From positions 19,041,572 through 19,105,571 of the forward strand of contig JANCRA010000009.1 of assembly GCA_024362935.1 (NCBI GenBank): 64,000 bases of DNA. The letters are read 5' to 3'. Position numbers and translations under genes: made by a program. Of the stretch, positions 23,916 to 38,200 are shown one piece after another. Origin of the DNA: Setophaga petechia. Its lineage: Eukaryota; Chordata; Aves; Passeriformes; Parulidae. Below the pieces are notes generated by a model. The model was not told where the DNA came from. It did no database searches and saw only the letters and a program-made list of their open reading frames with translations. Position 1 is the stretch's first letter; every line of letters begins with the position of its first letter.

Positions 23916-26330
23916 ACCTAGTGTAAGCCAAATTTGAGTAAATTAGAAAGCTATGGAGGTCTTTTTTTTTAATGACTCCTGGGAGAGAGAGAGACCTAAA
24001 AGACAAGCAAGGGGTTAATTAATAACGTGAGCATCAGCTGAGAAGAGGTTTTGTCATTAGACCTGGCCATTCTTCTCTCATGCCATGTGTTGTCTGACAT
24101 TTTGTCTCTGGCACGTAGGAAGCACAAGTCCCATTCCATCTCTATTTGACCCTGTGGCAGAGAAAAAGCATGTTTGTAGGAACCAGGGTAGTTACCCAGG
24201 GCACCTTGTGAACTTTCCCACTGTTTATTAGTTCACAGTGATTACTACATGTTCACAGCTCTTTGACTCATGGTATGCAGATCTAGCTGCGTGTGGAAGC
24301 ACCTCTGTAATTCAGTCATACTTCCTGTTCCTCAAGGGAGACTAAACCTTGCTGTGATGGCTGCACCTACCTTTGTCCTGGTGCCTCACAGTGAGCAGAT
24401 ACTTTCATTTTCTTCTCTAGGTGCTGTAACTACATGCACAGGGAAAACCTGCAAGGATTTCAAGGTTTAGATCCCTGCAGGGAGCACAGGATATGCAGCT
24501 GGGTTGTGGGGTTAGCTCTGAGGTCACGGTGTGACATCTCTCACGGTTCAGCAGTCATTCCACACACAAACGCCTCAAACTAACACTCCAGATGTCTGGC
24601 TAGTAGTAGAATTAGTTGGGAATTTTCCATGGAAAACACTTTTTGGCTGAGAACACTTTATGATAAAAAACAAATTACCAGGCATATCTACCAGCTTTTG
24701 TTAAATCACTGATCAAAACTCACTTCATAGTACTAAATACTGATAGTTAATGGGACAATGACCTGGGGAGAAAAAACCCAGAACTTTAAAGACAGTAAAG
24801 CATTAAACTTGTGTTCTTTATGAGGAAAAAGACCTCTGCATTCTCATTTATCTAAGATGGAAGATATCCTATGATACAGTTTTGCCCCTGGGCTTGGGTT
24901 GGGACATTTTTTGCAGCTGCCAGAACTTCACAGAATTCTGGCTTTTACTGTTACAGTCAGTGGAGGACTTCCATGCTGAAGCTGAAATTTTCTGGTTTTG
25001 ATATTGTACATTGACTCTTTATTCAGACAAAACCAAACAATAATAACAATGGAAACGCAACCCTCCAGGTGAATAAATAATTAAATCTGTGCTGCATATA
25101 GCATTTCAAAAGGTTGATATTGTTGCATCTTTATGAAGGGAAGAATAGACAAAAATCTAAATTTAGAATTGCAGCAGGTACAATGATGTTACATGTTTAT
25201 ATATAATAGAGATATAAAATTTTAAATAATTAATGAATATTTAAAGAATTGGGCTAGGGAATCTAGGGTAGCAGAGAGCTGAAATTTTATTTCTCCTAAG
25301 TCCTAAATGTATGTTCTCTTCTTCCATTATGTTTCCTGTCAAATAAAAATTAAAAGGTCTGGTTTCCACTATACAACAGGAGTATTTTTTCTTATCTCCT
25401 GAGATGGAGAAGAGATGAAAAACATTACACAAAACTTGAAAAAGGTAGTGATCTGAAAATACACAAACCTGCAAGGACTCACAGAAGATAAGCAGTAATA
25501 CACTGAGAAACAGCACGGACTATGCATAAAAATAGTGCTTGATTAGCTTTTATGCAGTAAGCATGACCAGAAAATGCTAGCCTTGAATTGCTGCCTCACC
25601 GGGTTAATAGGCACAGGTGATCCCAGAGGCCTCAGAGGGAGATGCAGAGATGAAAATGCCCTTTAAAGCTGTAGAGGTGGCTGCTACCTCACTGTCTGTT
25701 TCCAGCTGCTGACATGCTGTCAGGCAGCTGCTGCCCTGTGCTGCATTGCTCGAGCATCTGCCTCTCCCTTCAGTGACTGAGCTGTCAGCACCTGCTTTGT
25801 GGTTTGCCTGCTTGAAAATGAGGAAGCCTATTCTGTCCAGTGCTGGTGATATTTATTTACTGTTGCAATCTCAGTTATGTACATTCTCTTTTTTAAGCTG
25901 GACAATATGTTGCTTTGGAGCTACCAGTAAATCGCTCGATACCCAGTTTCTGTCTCTCCCAAGGGTCCCAAAAGTTTAGTCACCTAATCCAAATGGTTTT
26001 CTTTATCTGAAGTCATAGTGTGCCATAAACTTTGTTTTGGCAGTGAATAGGGCAAATCTATGTCATCCTGACCCTCCCCTAGAAGAAACAGATGGTGTTA
26101 TACCTGCTTTAGCCTTACAGTGTGCAAAAGTAACAGATCCTCCTGAATAGTGCAGCTTGGGCATCTGTGGGCTAGATGACAATGCTAACATAGCTCCTTC
26201 TTTCATCCAGATGCAGCTTGGAGAAAAAGATTCAAGGAAGAGCCTTGTCCCATCTACACCTTCTCCCCTCTTCCTTGTCTGCTACTGCATGAGTAGTTTT
26301 GTATAAGGTGCAGCTGGAAATACAAAAAGC

Positions 26331-26348
26331 AAAAAAAAAAAAAAAAAA
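26331..26348. repeat. Poly-A tract, 18 A
   Basis: A run of 18 A residues follows CAAAAAGC in the second intron. It could be a retroposon tail, but no element body is recognised upstream. Confidence 0.88.
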
Positions 26349-27785
26349 TTTAGCTGCCTGCAGTGTTTCCTACTGTATGACTTCTGTTACACATTTGAAG
26401 GGTGTTGTTCTCCTCTCCCTAACCTATTAGTTCTCTTGTCCCTTTAATGCAATTTTTCTGTGAGGATTATCTCACTGGTAGAAAAAGGCAAAGCTTTTTC
26501 ATGTTGCAAGGAAGAGCATCTTGGTTGTCCTTCTCTTTCCTTACCCTGGATTACAAGCAGAGCCTTGCCCTGAGTCCCAGAGGAGCTGCCTGTGGGCTGT
26601 CTCATGGAAATCAGTGTCTTTGTCAGCCCCACTGGGTAATCCTGTAGAAATGTTAACCTTTATGCATCCACAGTTACAGCATTTTTAGGAGCAGCTGGCA
26701 GCATCTGCTCTGCAAACTTAAGAAGAAGAAAGCGCATTTGTTAATGGCAGTACTTGGCTTTCCCCATTCTCCCCAACATGCACAGTTCAGAGAGGAAAAG
26801 TCAAAGTCTGCAGTTTTAGGCACCAGTTAAAAAACCCTGTGGCATAACTGTTGTCATTATTCTGAGCTAAACAGTGAGTCATTGCACTGTGCTATATTTG
26901 AGTGAACAGTTCAGATGAGGGGTGGGTGCTGGAGGATTGTACTTGGCCTTCTGTTTGGAGCTGACAAGTTCAGCAACATTGTTCAACAGTTTCAGAATAG
27001 TTTAGTTCCCTAAGGAAGAATGCATTTCCTGTCATAAATAAATCCATAAACTAAATGTTTCATGGTATGTCAGCTTCCTTTCATATGAGACATGGAGTGT
27101 TTTGGAAAAAAATGCCAGTACTTCCAAGGGGTTTGTGAATCTTTTTCTGTTCAAATACTTTGTTTAAATCTAAACTAGGGTAAAAGTAATTCAATGCAAA
27201 TAATCCTCTTCAGAAACTTTATGTTGAATAATTTGAACTTTTTAGCATAAAAATCTCCATATTTATATTGGATTTTGATTTTGCTTTAGCATTTTTAAGA
27301 GAGAGGAGATGAGAGGCAAAAGAATTAGTTTTGAGTGGAGGAGGAGGGAAAACAAAGCACAAATAATCTGAGGATGATCACTCCTACCATGTGACCTATT
27401 TGATTGCAGCAATAAAAAGAAAGAGGAAAGTGGTATAAGGAAAAGTGGATTAGAATGTATAAGGACTTCTCCACCTGGCAGAACTTAGAGGGGAAAAAGT
27501 CATCATTATCTTGAAGGAAAACCCGATTTTTGTCTACCTTTGGAGCTTCATTCCAGGAAAAGAATCAACCCTGAGAAGGAAGATGGGAAGAGATGTATTT
27601 CTGAGATCTCATTTTACCCTCCTGCAAAATCTCCATAAAGCGAAAGCTCTGGATAATTTCTTGCTGAGATATAGTTTTCCTAGATGAATAAGATATTTCT
27701 TGACATTTAGCAAATATTCTAATACTTTCACCATTATTTTGATATCTAAAATGACAAAAACTGATTATAACAAAGTTACCAAAAA

Positions 27786-28450
27786 TCACAAAATCATAGA
27801 ACAACTTTTAAGGTTGGAAAGGATTTCAGAAGATCAGCTGGTCCAACTGTTTGTGCCCAGATGACATTATTGACCACCCTGTCCAAGGACAGCTTGAACA
27901 CCTCCACTGATGGGGACTTCACCACATCCCTAGGGATGTTGTTCCAGTGATTGATTGTTCTCACTGTAAAAAAAAAAATTCTTACATTGAGATGAAACCT
28001 CTCCTGGTGCAAGTTGTACCTATCACCCCTTGCCATGTCCATGAGTCCTCTGTGGCATTCTGTCTTGTTTGTACCTGCCTTTTAAGTACTGGAATACTGT
28101 GATGAGTTTCCTCCCAGAGCTCTCTTCTGCAGGCAGAAAAGGCCCCACTCCTTCAGGCTTCCCTCACAGGGCAGACTCTCCCACCTCATGATCATCTTTG
28201 TGTTTTTCCCTTGGACACTCCAGTTTGTCAGTGTCTTTGCTGAGCTGTGGGGCCGCACTGGGCACGGTGACAAAGGCTGAGTGGAGTGGGATGATCAAGT
28301 CTCCATCTCTGCAGTGATGCCCCTGTGGATGCAACCCAAGATCCAGCGTGCCTTTGCTGCTGCAGCAGGGCACTGCTGGCCCTGCCAGCTTCTCCACCAG
28401 GACCCCACCAGGATCTGTTTCAGCAAGGCTGTTTCCAGCCATGCAGATCC
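27786..28450 (-). repeat. CR1 LINE fragment, - strand, with 3' end
   Basis: The left edge, TCACAAAATCATAGAAC, is the reverse complement of the CR1 tail. It is followed by AGGTTGGAAAGGATTTCAGA, GGTCCAACTG, CACCCTGTCCAAGGACAGC, TCACCACATCCCTAGGGATG, CTCACTGTAAAAAAAAAAAT, GATGAAACCTCTCCTGGTGC and TCCTTCAGGCTTCCCTCACA, in standard antisense CR1 order. Towards 28450 it enters the reverse-transcriptase part (GATGCAACCCAAGATCCAGC). The reading frame is disrupted. Open frames at 27794-28042 and 28082-28514 belong to it. Confidence 0.93.
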
Positions 28451-30490
28451 AGACTTGACTGAGCTCTTTAGTTATTCTGGCCCAGGTAACGTGATGATAG
28501 GTTTACATTGTTAAAATTTGATGTTCATCTGGGAGACATAGCATGTTCTTTACAACAGTGTGTATTTTCACTTTTCTGTAGACATAGTGACACCTCTTAA
28601 AAAAATTTAAATGGAAAGTGAGTAATTAAATCCCTATGTGCCTTTCTGAAAATTTGTCTTTTCTAACACCTTTGTTTAGAATACCTGTTTTTCTTTCTGT
28701 GACAACTTAACTTTGTTGTAGTAGGTCCATTTGTGCCTCATTTTAAAAAATGGCTGAAAAAAATCAGTAAAAACCTTTACCAGAAGAAAAAGAGTCCTAA
28801 AAATAGGGAGATTTTTAAAACTGCCATACAGTTCTTTGGGAAAGGAACTAACTGCTGTTGTTACTGCTTTACTACTGTCATTTCTGCATAGTGGCGCCCA
28901 CTCTGTAGCCACAAACAACACTTTAGAGAATTAGAGTTATTGTTTCCTTTGGGAACATCAATATGCTTTGCTTAAAAGAAGCAGACTTTTACAAAACCTT
29001 AAATTGAAGAAGTCTTTTTTTTTCTTGACTGATCTATGACAGTGACAACAAATATATACTGTGAAATGACACATATATTTCCCTGTTATTCCAATAAGTG
29101 TTTCTGTGAGTTTTTTAATAAATGCTATAATCTCAAGGTGTTATGATAGTCAGAAAATAATTGAACTTTGTGGTCTGAAAATCAGGCATCTAGGGGCATT
29201 GCAAGTAGGACAATAAGAACCACTATACACTCCAAACTTTAAGTAGATAGTACACTCAAAAATTTGTATTTATAGTCCTTGGTTATAGGACTTTGATCTT
29301 TTATTTATTATTTCAGTTTGCATCTGTGTATATTTTTTCATCTTTCCCAGTCTACAGCCCATCTTGCTTACTTACAATGTTTTGAAAATGTGATCATCTC
29401 ATAGCACACTAGTTGCTTGAACTTAGAGAAGAGCTTCATTGTTCAGATGTCTTTTTGACCAAATGCCTATTTATTTAATCAAATACGGTCCAGTGTTTAT
29501 GGATAATTTCAAACCTGGTTTAGCTAACCACACGTTTGTAAATGTAAGTGCTTTGGGAGCTGAACTCGGGTCCTTTTATTTGAGTAGAAAATCTTTTGCA
29601 TTTAGCTGCCTTTGTTCAGACTTGGATTTTCTGAGGAGAAACTGTCATTTCAGTTCACAGATACTGAAAGGAATATAAATATAGAAAGACTGAACAGTTT
29701 CTTCTCTATGTTACAAGTCTATTTGTCTTCAAGAATTTGCTCATTGGGGTTATTCTTAGCTTATTTTCACCAAGATGACATGAAAATTAGTGACCCTTTT
29801 CCTATATAAACTCTGAAACACTAATTAATTTAATTTCATTACGTGCTAATTTTAGCATGGACAAAGTATTTTTGTAAGATGCAGGCTGACTGTTTCATTA
29901 TTTTTAACTCCTAAATGTTAGTCTCCTTTCACTTTGAATAATGACTTTTTCAAAGGTAAAATTAAAGACGACATGGAGTTCAAATTTAGGGGGTTTATTT
30001 CTGTATGTGTTTATCACAAAACTTCACATCTCTTATAAAATTATTTGGTGTGCAGATTTACAGTCTCACTTTTCTTAAACTTCAATGAGAAAAAAGCACG
30101 ATTGTATCCTGTTTAGCACTCCCTGGAACCTTTTCTCTATCATAACTAGGAAAAAAACCTTCAAAGGCTTCAGTGAGTCCTTCATTTACCCCATTCGTCT
30201 CCAGGGTACCATCCATTGCACACTGGGCTCTCTGTTATGTCTGCTTCCAAGGCCACACTACTGCACTAGATGCTCTTTTGGTCTGATTCAGTACAGTTGT
30301 TCTTACATTCTTATCTAATTTATTGCCTGTTCCAAGTCACAGATCTCTGCAACTAAATGTCAACTCCTTTTTCTGCAGGAATGACATATTTAATAGCTAG
30401 GATAGCTCAGATAACAAAAGCTACAAAAATTCTGTCTGTTATGACTGAGATCATGGCATCTATTTCAGTGTGGTTACCCTACAGATTTTT

Positions 30491-30606
30491 ATAGAATAGA
30501 ATCATGGAATTATGGAATTGTTTAGGTAGGGAAAGACCTTTAAGATCATCAGGTCCAACCATTATCACAGCACTGTCAAGTCCACCACTAGACCATGTCC
30601 TTGTGG
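30491..30606 (-). repeat. CR1 3' end fragment, - strand
   Basis: ATAGAATAGAATCATGGAAT is followed by TAGGGAAAGACCTTTAAGAT, CATCAGGTCCAACCATTATC and CCACCACTAGACCATGTCC. This is the reverse complement of a CR1 3' untranslated region and tail. Only about 115 bp survive, so it is a strongly 5'-truncated copy. Confidence 0.88.
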
Positions 30607-32232
30607 TTTGTTTATACATTCCCATTTCCTCCTCAACAGACTCATAGGAAGCTTATGAAATTGCTAGTCATAAAAATATTGAGGACACTATAACATTCTT
30701 CTTCTGTTCTCAGAGCTTTCATTACTTTTGAGCATTTGCCAAAGAATTCTTAGCCTTTTTGTTTTTCATGAGCGCTTCCTTGATGTTTGCCATTTGTTGC
30801 ATTGTGTATATTAGATACCTAAATTATGCGATGTTCTGCTCTCTGGACAGAAGAAAAGCTTTAGAGGCATGAGAATGAATGACAAATAGCTAAATAATAA
30901 AGCCTACTCTTGTTCACACACGAAGGCTATTGTTTACAGGAGATGAGATTAATTTTGCTAAGATCTGTTCCCTTGTGAACACATTGAAAAAGTTTTTTGG
31001 TCTGACTGTTGATGACTAAAAAGAAATGAACAGCCATTCAGAATCAGTGGGATTGTTTGCAAATGTACCTTTTGCAGAATGGAGGAAGGCTGTTCCCGCA
31101 GTAGAGGTGTCTCTCCTGTTACGTCTTCACAAATTTAAGGAGCCACACTCTACAAACAGCTATCTATAAGACAGTCTAGAGTTTCCAGACTGATTTTCAG
31201 TGAGGATTGCATCCTGGATAGTGGTAGAGTAGGGTTCCACTTCCCTTCACCTAGAAGTGTGAGGTAGGTGTATGTCATGCTTGTTGCTGGTTTTGACAGC
31301 TCTGTAATAATGGCCACCTGGGGTTTCTTTTTTTTATTTGTTTCTGGTGAAATATTTTGCTCATATTAAACTAAGCTTTATTGTAAATGTATTCTTTTAC
31401 GCGTTTTTTAAATAGATTAAGGTTTCTGGTAAGAAAAAATGTTATTAAGAGTAACCAGTGTTTCAGGGGAGTGGGGAAAACCAAGCTTAGCCTATATGGC
31501 TTACATTAGGGAAAGGTAAATATCCCACACTCCGTAACAGGGAGTACCATTAAGCCCCAAAAAGAGCAATGGCTGTTCTTGAGCCTGTCATTTTTTTGTC
31601 ACTTCAGTTTTGTTTCTCAGAAAAGACGTTTAAGAAATGCAATGTGTACAAAACGGAATGTTTTCCTTGCTAACCCTAACAGCAAGAAATATCAATGCAT
31701 AGCCCACATAACACTAATATTAAAATGAAATCTAAGCTTTAAACAACGTTTTGCAAGAGGAATCAAAAAGTGTTTTTGAGAAATTGGAAAGTGAGAAATA
31801 AATGCGTGTTTTAGAATCTCTTGTTTGCATAGTTGGCATCTGAATCCCAAAAAATTACATTGTAAATGCCTCTGATTGCACCAGATGACTGCTTTTAGTT
31901 TGGTCTTGTGGAGATCAGAAAGCAATATGGAACCCTGATGGCTTCCTGAAAGTTCTTCTGTGTATACATTCCTTCTCTCCTCCACAGAAATGGAAAAGGA
32001 ACAAAAAGCCAACAGGAAAAACAACCCTGAACAGCAAATCTGCATTTATAAGAAATGAATAGCAAGTTTACAGGCTGTAGAAAGCACTGAAATTTGTGGA
32101 ATATTACAGCCTGAGAGGCCTGTAATACCAGTTTTTCTGTTGCTTCCTTTCCAAGAACACCAGCAAAGAGCAAGTCTTGACTGGAATTGTGGCTTCCTCA
32201 GTAGGATGTGTGTCCATGCATATGTGAATACA

Positions 32233-32261
32233 TACAGAGAGGGCATATAACCCTCTCTGTA
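32233..32261. repeat. Perfect hairpin, 11 bp stem
   Basis: TACAGAGAGGG at 32233-32243 pairs exactly with CCCTCTCTGTA at 32251-32261 around a 7 nt loop. It is one of the more stable short hairpins in the window because of its G/C content. No role can be assigned; it has no U tract and no terminator context would be expected in this genome. Confidence 0.7.
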
Positions 32262-35200
32262 AAGCATTCACTTGAATTCACTCTGTTTGCAAACATTGCT
32301 AAGCCCATCTCCTGATATGTCTTAGACTCTCATGACAGTGTTATGAATAATCCAGATGCAACTACTTCCTGAGCATATTGACAATTTAGTTGGACAAGGT
32401 TCCAAAATGACAGCGTGACTTGTGTTCTCTCATTAGTTTGGGTTAACAGAAGTTGATACCTTTATAGCCCCATACTATTGGAGAAATTGCAGTTTTCCCA
32501 TGGATACCGTGACACATCTGGAATTCTTACTGTTGCATGAAAAGCAGATGTGCATATTTTTCTGTTACTGCCATGTTTCACTCTGGGCTTAGCATACCAA
32601 AACTTGACTGTCACTGGTCCCCTTGCTCCACGCTCCTCCTCTCCAGTTCATTTTTTCTTGCCTTGAATTTTGTTTTTAAGTCATTTTCTCTAAGTGAGAT
32701 TCTCTTTTGCTCCATGTGGTTACTCTCAGACATATTAATTATGGCCTTTAGGATTTGGTAGCTACAGCATTTAGGATCACTGTGGCTTAGTATGGATGAA
32801 CACGTATTGTTGTTCTTTCCATGAATGCCTTGGGGAAGGCCTGAATTTTATCTTGTGTCACAGCCTTAATCCCCACATCCCTCTTCCCTTCCCAATTGCT
32901 GTTCTCCTTAAACCCAGGCATCCTGAGCATCCCACAGGATACCGTCCACTCACCAGCTTGCATTGCCCTCTGCCATCCTACACTGCCTTTGACCCAAATC
33001 CTTTTCCAGGCACCTTTTGAGTCAGTGAGAGTTCACTAACAAGGTTTGAACACTGCTCTGTGTGTAATGCTGATCTGCTGCAGCGTGCTGTCAGCTGTGG
33101 GTGTCAGCACAGGGCTAACTGGGTGGAAAAGCAGGGAGCTAAGTCATGTGCTTTGATGCTACCTTCTGCTTTAAACTCTCTAGGACTGCACTGAGGTGAC
33201 GTCAGAAGCACCACTTGTGACCCCCACAGAAATGGCACATTTTCAAAACTGTTACTTTTAGAAATCATTTTTGGGGAAGGTTTCCAGATGTCTCCTGGTT
33301 GAGCAGAACTGATTCCATTCTTATGAAAAATATTTAAAAATTCATGCTAATTGTGTAATGAATTGCTTCATTTAAATAAAATCACTGATATGTAGAGGGA
33401 AAAAGGGACTCTTACTGTGGAGTTAGAGGTTGGGTTTATCATCACCTCATACTTAGAGCCAGGAGGGTGGACCAATGAAAGAGGAGATGCAATCAAATAA
33501 GCTGCCATCAATTAGTGCCTGAACAAAGGTTACAACAAAGCCTCCCTTCAGTCCTGTGAACATTTGAGGAGTCCACTCAGTGCATAGCTTTGAAAAATCT
33601 GTTGCAAAGAAAGATGACCAGAAATATGCTGGAACTCAGGGACAGGCAAATATCAGAGTTATCTGTTCTGGTTTGCTCCAGTTAGTTTGAGTAGCCATAA
33701 CAATCTAATGAGAGCATCACAGAAAGTGGAACTGAGCAGAAGGTGATGTATTCTTACCTCAGAAGACTCAGAGCTGGTTGGAAGCAAGGAAGGCTGGAAA
33801 GCTATTACTCTTCATTTGCCATGTTCTGACAATATTTTATGGGTGTTGAGCACTGCCATGGTTTGTGTCACGACAGTCCTCCTTGAACTGACCCAGCAGC
33901 AGTGCTGTGATTCTATGGCTATATTGGGTCAGATCTGAACAAATTTATCTTAACACAGCTTGGAGTCTGTGTGGCTCACTGAAATGTGCAGCGCAGGTAA
34001 TAGCTTTAAAGGTATTCAAATTTAAAATAGCCTTTCTCAGTGTGACAGAAATTAGAGATACAAAGAACTTGTGTTTGCTTGGCAACATTTCCTTGTGATT
34101 AATGTGGAAGGGTACTTCCTTGTTAGCAGGCTCTTCACACATAAGCATAATTTGTAAAACAATCTGCATGTCTGTTGAGATACATTGTTTTATGATTTAG
34201 ACAGACATTAATAGAATGCACACTTTAAAGAGGAAGATCTGCTTCTGTTTGCTCAAATTTGCTTATTAAGTTCAGCTGCATGAATTTGGATGGTTTTTGA
34301 TTTGAAGAAAGCTTCTATTTATTTCTATAGAAATTAATTTATTTATTTCAGAGAAAAGGAAAAGAGTTTTCATTACTCATCCCACAATTCTACAATAGGG
34401 AATGGTGTCTGTGGAAAATGTAGTCTGAATATTATTCATCTTTCCCATGGGGATTACTAGAAGCAAATTAGGATTCTCTGAATTTGCTTACAAACCAAGA
34501 TCAATTTCTAAGTAACAGTAAATGAAGAAAAATTGTGGTGATTTATCAGACACAGTCCACTGTAGTAGCTGCTTTATAATGAGCTTTGAGACACACCATA
34601 ATGCAGTCTTTTGTTGCAAATATCTTTTGTACACACACTGTCTACCTTTTATGAATTAATTGGAATTTAACATGCTGCAGCTTTGAAGTATATGAAGCCA
34701 AACCCTTAATGTGGGAAGCTTCTGGGATTTAAACACTTTTGCAATGAGAAAATGAAATGACAAATATGTTTTGACTAATTTCATTCAAGGATCATCTACA
34801 ACATTTTTATGTAAGTGAATCTCTTAATTTCATGAGTCTTACCGCTCTAATTAAAAGTTACATTTCAGTCCTTAGAACATTTCTAAGAGACCCCTAACTT
34901 TACTACTTGGTAATATATTTATTGTTATAGAATGTCAGTTACTGATTAGAATTTTAGCAACTAAATTTTTAAATTCATGATCACAGGCTTTGAAAGGTCA
35001 ATGGAAAGTAGTTAGTTTTGCAGTTGCCACTGTCACTAATGACACAATGAGTGTGCCAGCTCTTCAAGGAGATCACTGCAACAGAAAAGGATTGGTGGAT
35101 TAATGGAGTTTGTGCTGAGGCCCTTGCATCTATACTTAATGTTTTTGAGATTTCTACTTGAAGTGATTTTGTTCCTCATAGTAAATGTCTCTACCATACT

Positions 35201-38200
35201 AAATGCCTCCACAGATCTGAAAGATCTTATGTTGATTTACAAACTGATATGCCTGTAAAAGTTTGTCTTAACTTTGGTGTACATCTTGAGAAGAGCTTCT
35301 GCTTTCATTTCCTTTAACAGGGTTCTAGTTTATGCAGAACATACCATTTTGTGAAGTGAAGCAATGTAAAGTAAATAGGGGCAATTGAGGCAGGTGCTTC
35401 AAAAGCACCTAGAATGGTTTAAAAGCACAACCACTATGCTGTACTTTGGAGTTTGCTGCCCATTAGTAAGGTGATTCTTCCTGTCATTCTCATGGAGGCT
35501 GAATGTGCAGCTGCCAAAGTATTTCCTGTGAAAGGGTTTGTTTTGTTAGTTATCCACAGGAAGCTTAGCTGTGATCATCTGTGATGAGGAGCAGACCAAT
35601 GCCAAAATAACATGACTAGATATGATTGCAGTGTAGTAACAGAACTGAGAGTTCATCATGAAAGGATGACTGTCTAAAACTTTTTTTTTCTAAAACAAAT
35701 GTTTTCTTTCAAGCTTGCACTATTTTGCTATTCATGGGTATGCTTGTTACTGCAAAGTATGTTGTTGACATTGATCATTGTATGATTATTACAGAAAGGA
35801 TGTTAAATATCTGAGTTTATAGCATGAGTAAAATTGGTTCAACATTGCTGCTGTCTACATTTTTTTTTAGTTTTAGTAAAATTCTAAAGACAATGTGAAT
35901 GAAGGTACACAATTTCTCTTTGAGCTGAAATTCAAAATTCTGTTTTTTTTAAGTGGTTTCAGAACATTAAAAAATATTTCTCCCACCCCATCTGTTCTTA
36001 AGGATGACAGGAAAACAGACTTTGCAGCCGTCATTTGAAACCCTCAAATGTAACACCACTTTTTAATTAGTTGTCCTTCAATGCAGTATGATGTTAGAGT
36101 TAAAAAAGACACACATATGTTAATACATCCTGTCCATCTTCCTGTCAACATCCTCACAATGTGTTTTCCAGTGTTTCAGTAGTGCCATAGTGAAATGATG
36201 TAACTTAGCACATTTACCTCAAAAACTTGTCACTGTCCTACAGTACAGTCTGTATAGGCCTAGATAAGCTGGATATTCACCTATGTCTTCATTTCAATTG
36301 TATTATTTCTAGTTGTGTCCCCATACATCCCTCTTTGATATGAACTTCTTGCACATACTGGTAGATGATTATCACACTTCCCCTATTGAGGAATAATTAG
36401 CCAAGCTGTAAGCATTTATAGACTTTTAGTTTCCCTCTAATTAAATCCTTTCTGAAGAGATTCTTAATCTTTTCAGAAATCACAGCTGTTGACAGTACCT
36501 AGGTTTTAACTTTTAATAGGCTTAGTGAGGTTGACTAGAATTATGTAGGAAGGAACTATAGGTGTCAGATGATGTTCATAACCCCGGACTACTTCTTTCA
36601 TATGGTAAGATTGCAGGCTATCTCAAATTCATTTTGATCTTCACTCAGAATTTCCCAGCTTTCTCTCTTAAATTGTGTGTATTTAATTCAGAGTATATTT
36701 CTAGATGCATTCAGTTTGCAGGATCCATTTAATTGCATTGTGTGTTGTTTATTGCAGATCATTAGCAAACACAATAAATAAAAATAGGTTATGCTGAATT
36801 TTATTTATTACACACAACTATGAGTGACATTTCATCTACTTTATTTCATTTATCCACAAATTTCAACTCATGTTAAATACAAATAAAAATTATCAAATTT
36901 TCATGATTTAATATTCACGGTCATCTTGTTCTCAAACACATTGATAACGAACAAGGCACCAAAAAATAAAGGAATTATTTTTAATGAAAACACACCTTGC
37001 ATCATCTGGGAGGAAAGGAGTAAAGAACGAGACTTAGAGCTAAGGGACCTGTCAGAAAAGGTTGCACCAAGAGAGATTCTTCACCCACTTCTTGGTTGAA
37101 GAATTTGACTGGAAAAGTTTCAAATAAAGCACAATCAGTTGGGAGTAACAGCAGGAAAGAAGCAAGCAATGAGAATGCTGGATAAGCAAAATCCAGGGCT
37201 GGGGCTCTGTGCCCCTCAGCAGCCAAATGCACCCAGTTAGTGTCATTAAAGGTTGGCTGGAGAGCAGTGACAAACAAGGAAGTCATAGATATACCATGCT
37301 ACCATTTTCTACTGCCTCCTGAACTAGATTAGTTTTTCATTTTCAAAAGAACATGCAAGGATAATTGGGATTCAAAGTCTCTGGCTTTTTTTTACTGGTC
37401 TTACTCACATAAATAATAGTGTGAGTATGCTTAAATTTTTTCTGTATGTTTGTGGATTATAGAAATAGAAATTAATTGATAAAAGCTGGTGAAGATGGGC
37501 AGAGATAATCTTGGCTATGCATATTAATGTTTAAATTTTTGCAATTGCAAAATGCATAACCTACAGAAAAGGAATTATTATAATATATGCATTAAGATTG
37601 CTATTTTTATAGAATTTACAAGCCAGATACAACTGTGTGTGTTGCCATGCTTTGTTCTTTGTCAGTGTGCCTCTGAGAGAGGAATGAGTGTTAGACACAG
37701 TGGGAGAGATCATTGAATGAAATGAAGGAAAGTCATTAGACTGAACATTGAAATCTTTTCTTCCCATAAGTGATTCACCTTCATCTGAGAGCAATTAGTC
37801 TTTGTTTGGGTTTTGTCATATTCCTGACATCATCAGGCATTCATTTGCTAATTTTTTGAAAATAAGATCAAAATCTTTCTAGTCATGAAAACACCAGAAA
37901 TTCAAATTTATCATGAATCGTCCTCTTTAAATTGTAGTGCAGTTAAGAATTTTCTCTGAAACAATTTAAACCAACAGTGAAATAGTACCTCATTCCTATT
38001 CGTGGTATGTCTGATGTTGAATAACAATCAGATACTGCTTGTAGATGTCCACCTTAAATCTAGGAATAGAAAAGGTTACATTTTGTATGAGTTGTATGAG
38101 TGATTTTTCATTCATTTCATTAACCATTTTATTTACAAATGCCCTTTTTTAAAGCTAGATTTTCAGTGAAGGTAACAAAGCTGTACGGAGTACTCTGGAG

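Noticed and set aside
33890..33920. GTGCTGTGATTCTATGGC, resembling a CR1 tail
   Set aside because: The upstream sequence does not match a CR1 3' region, so a chance octamer match is as likely.
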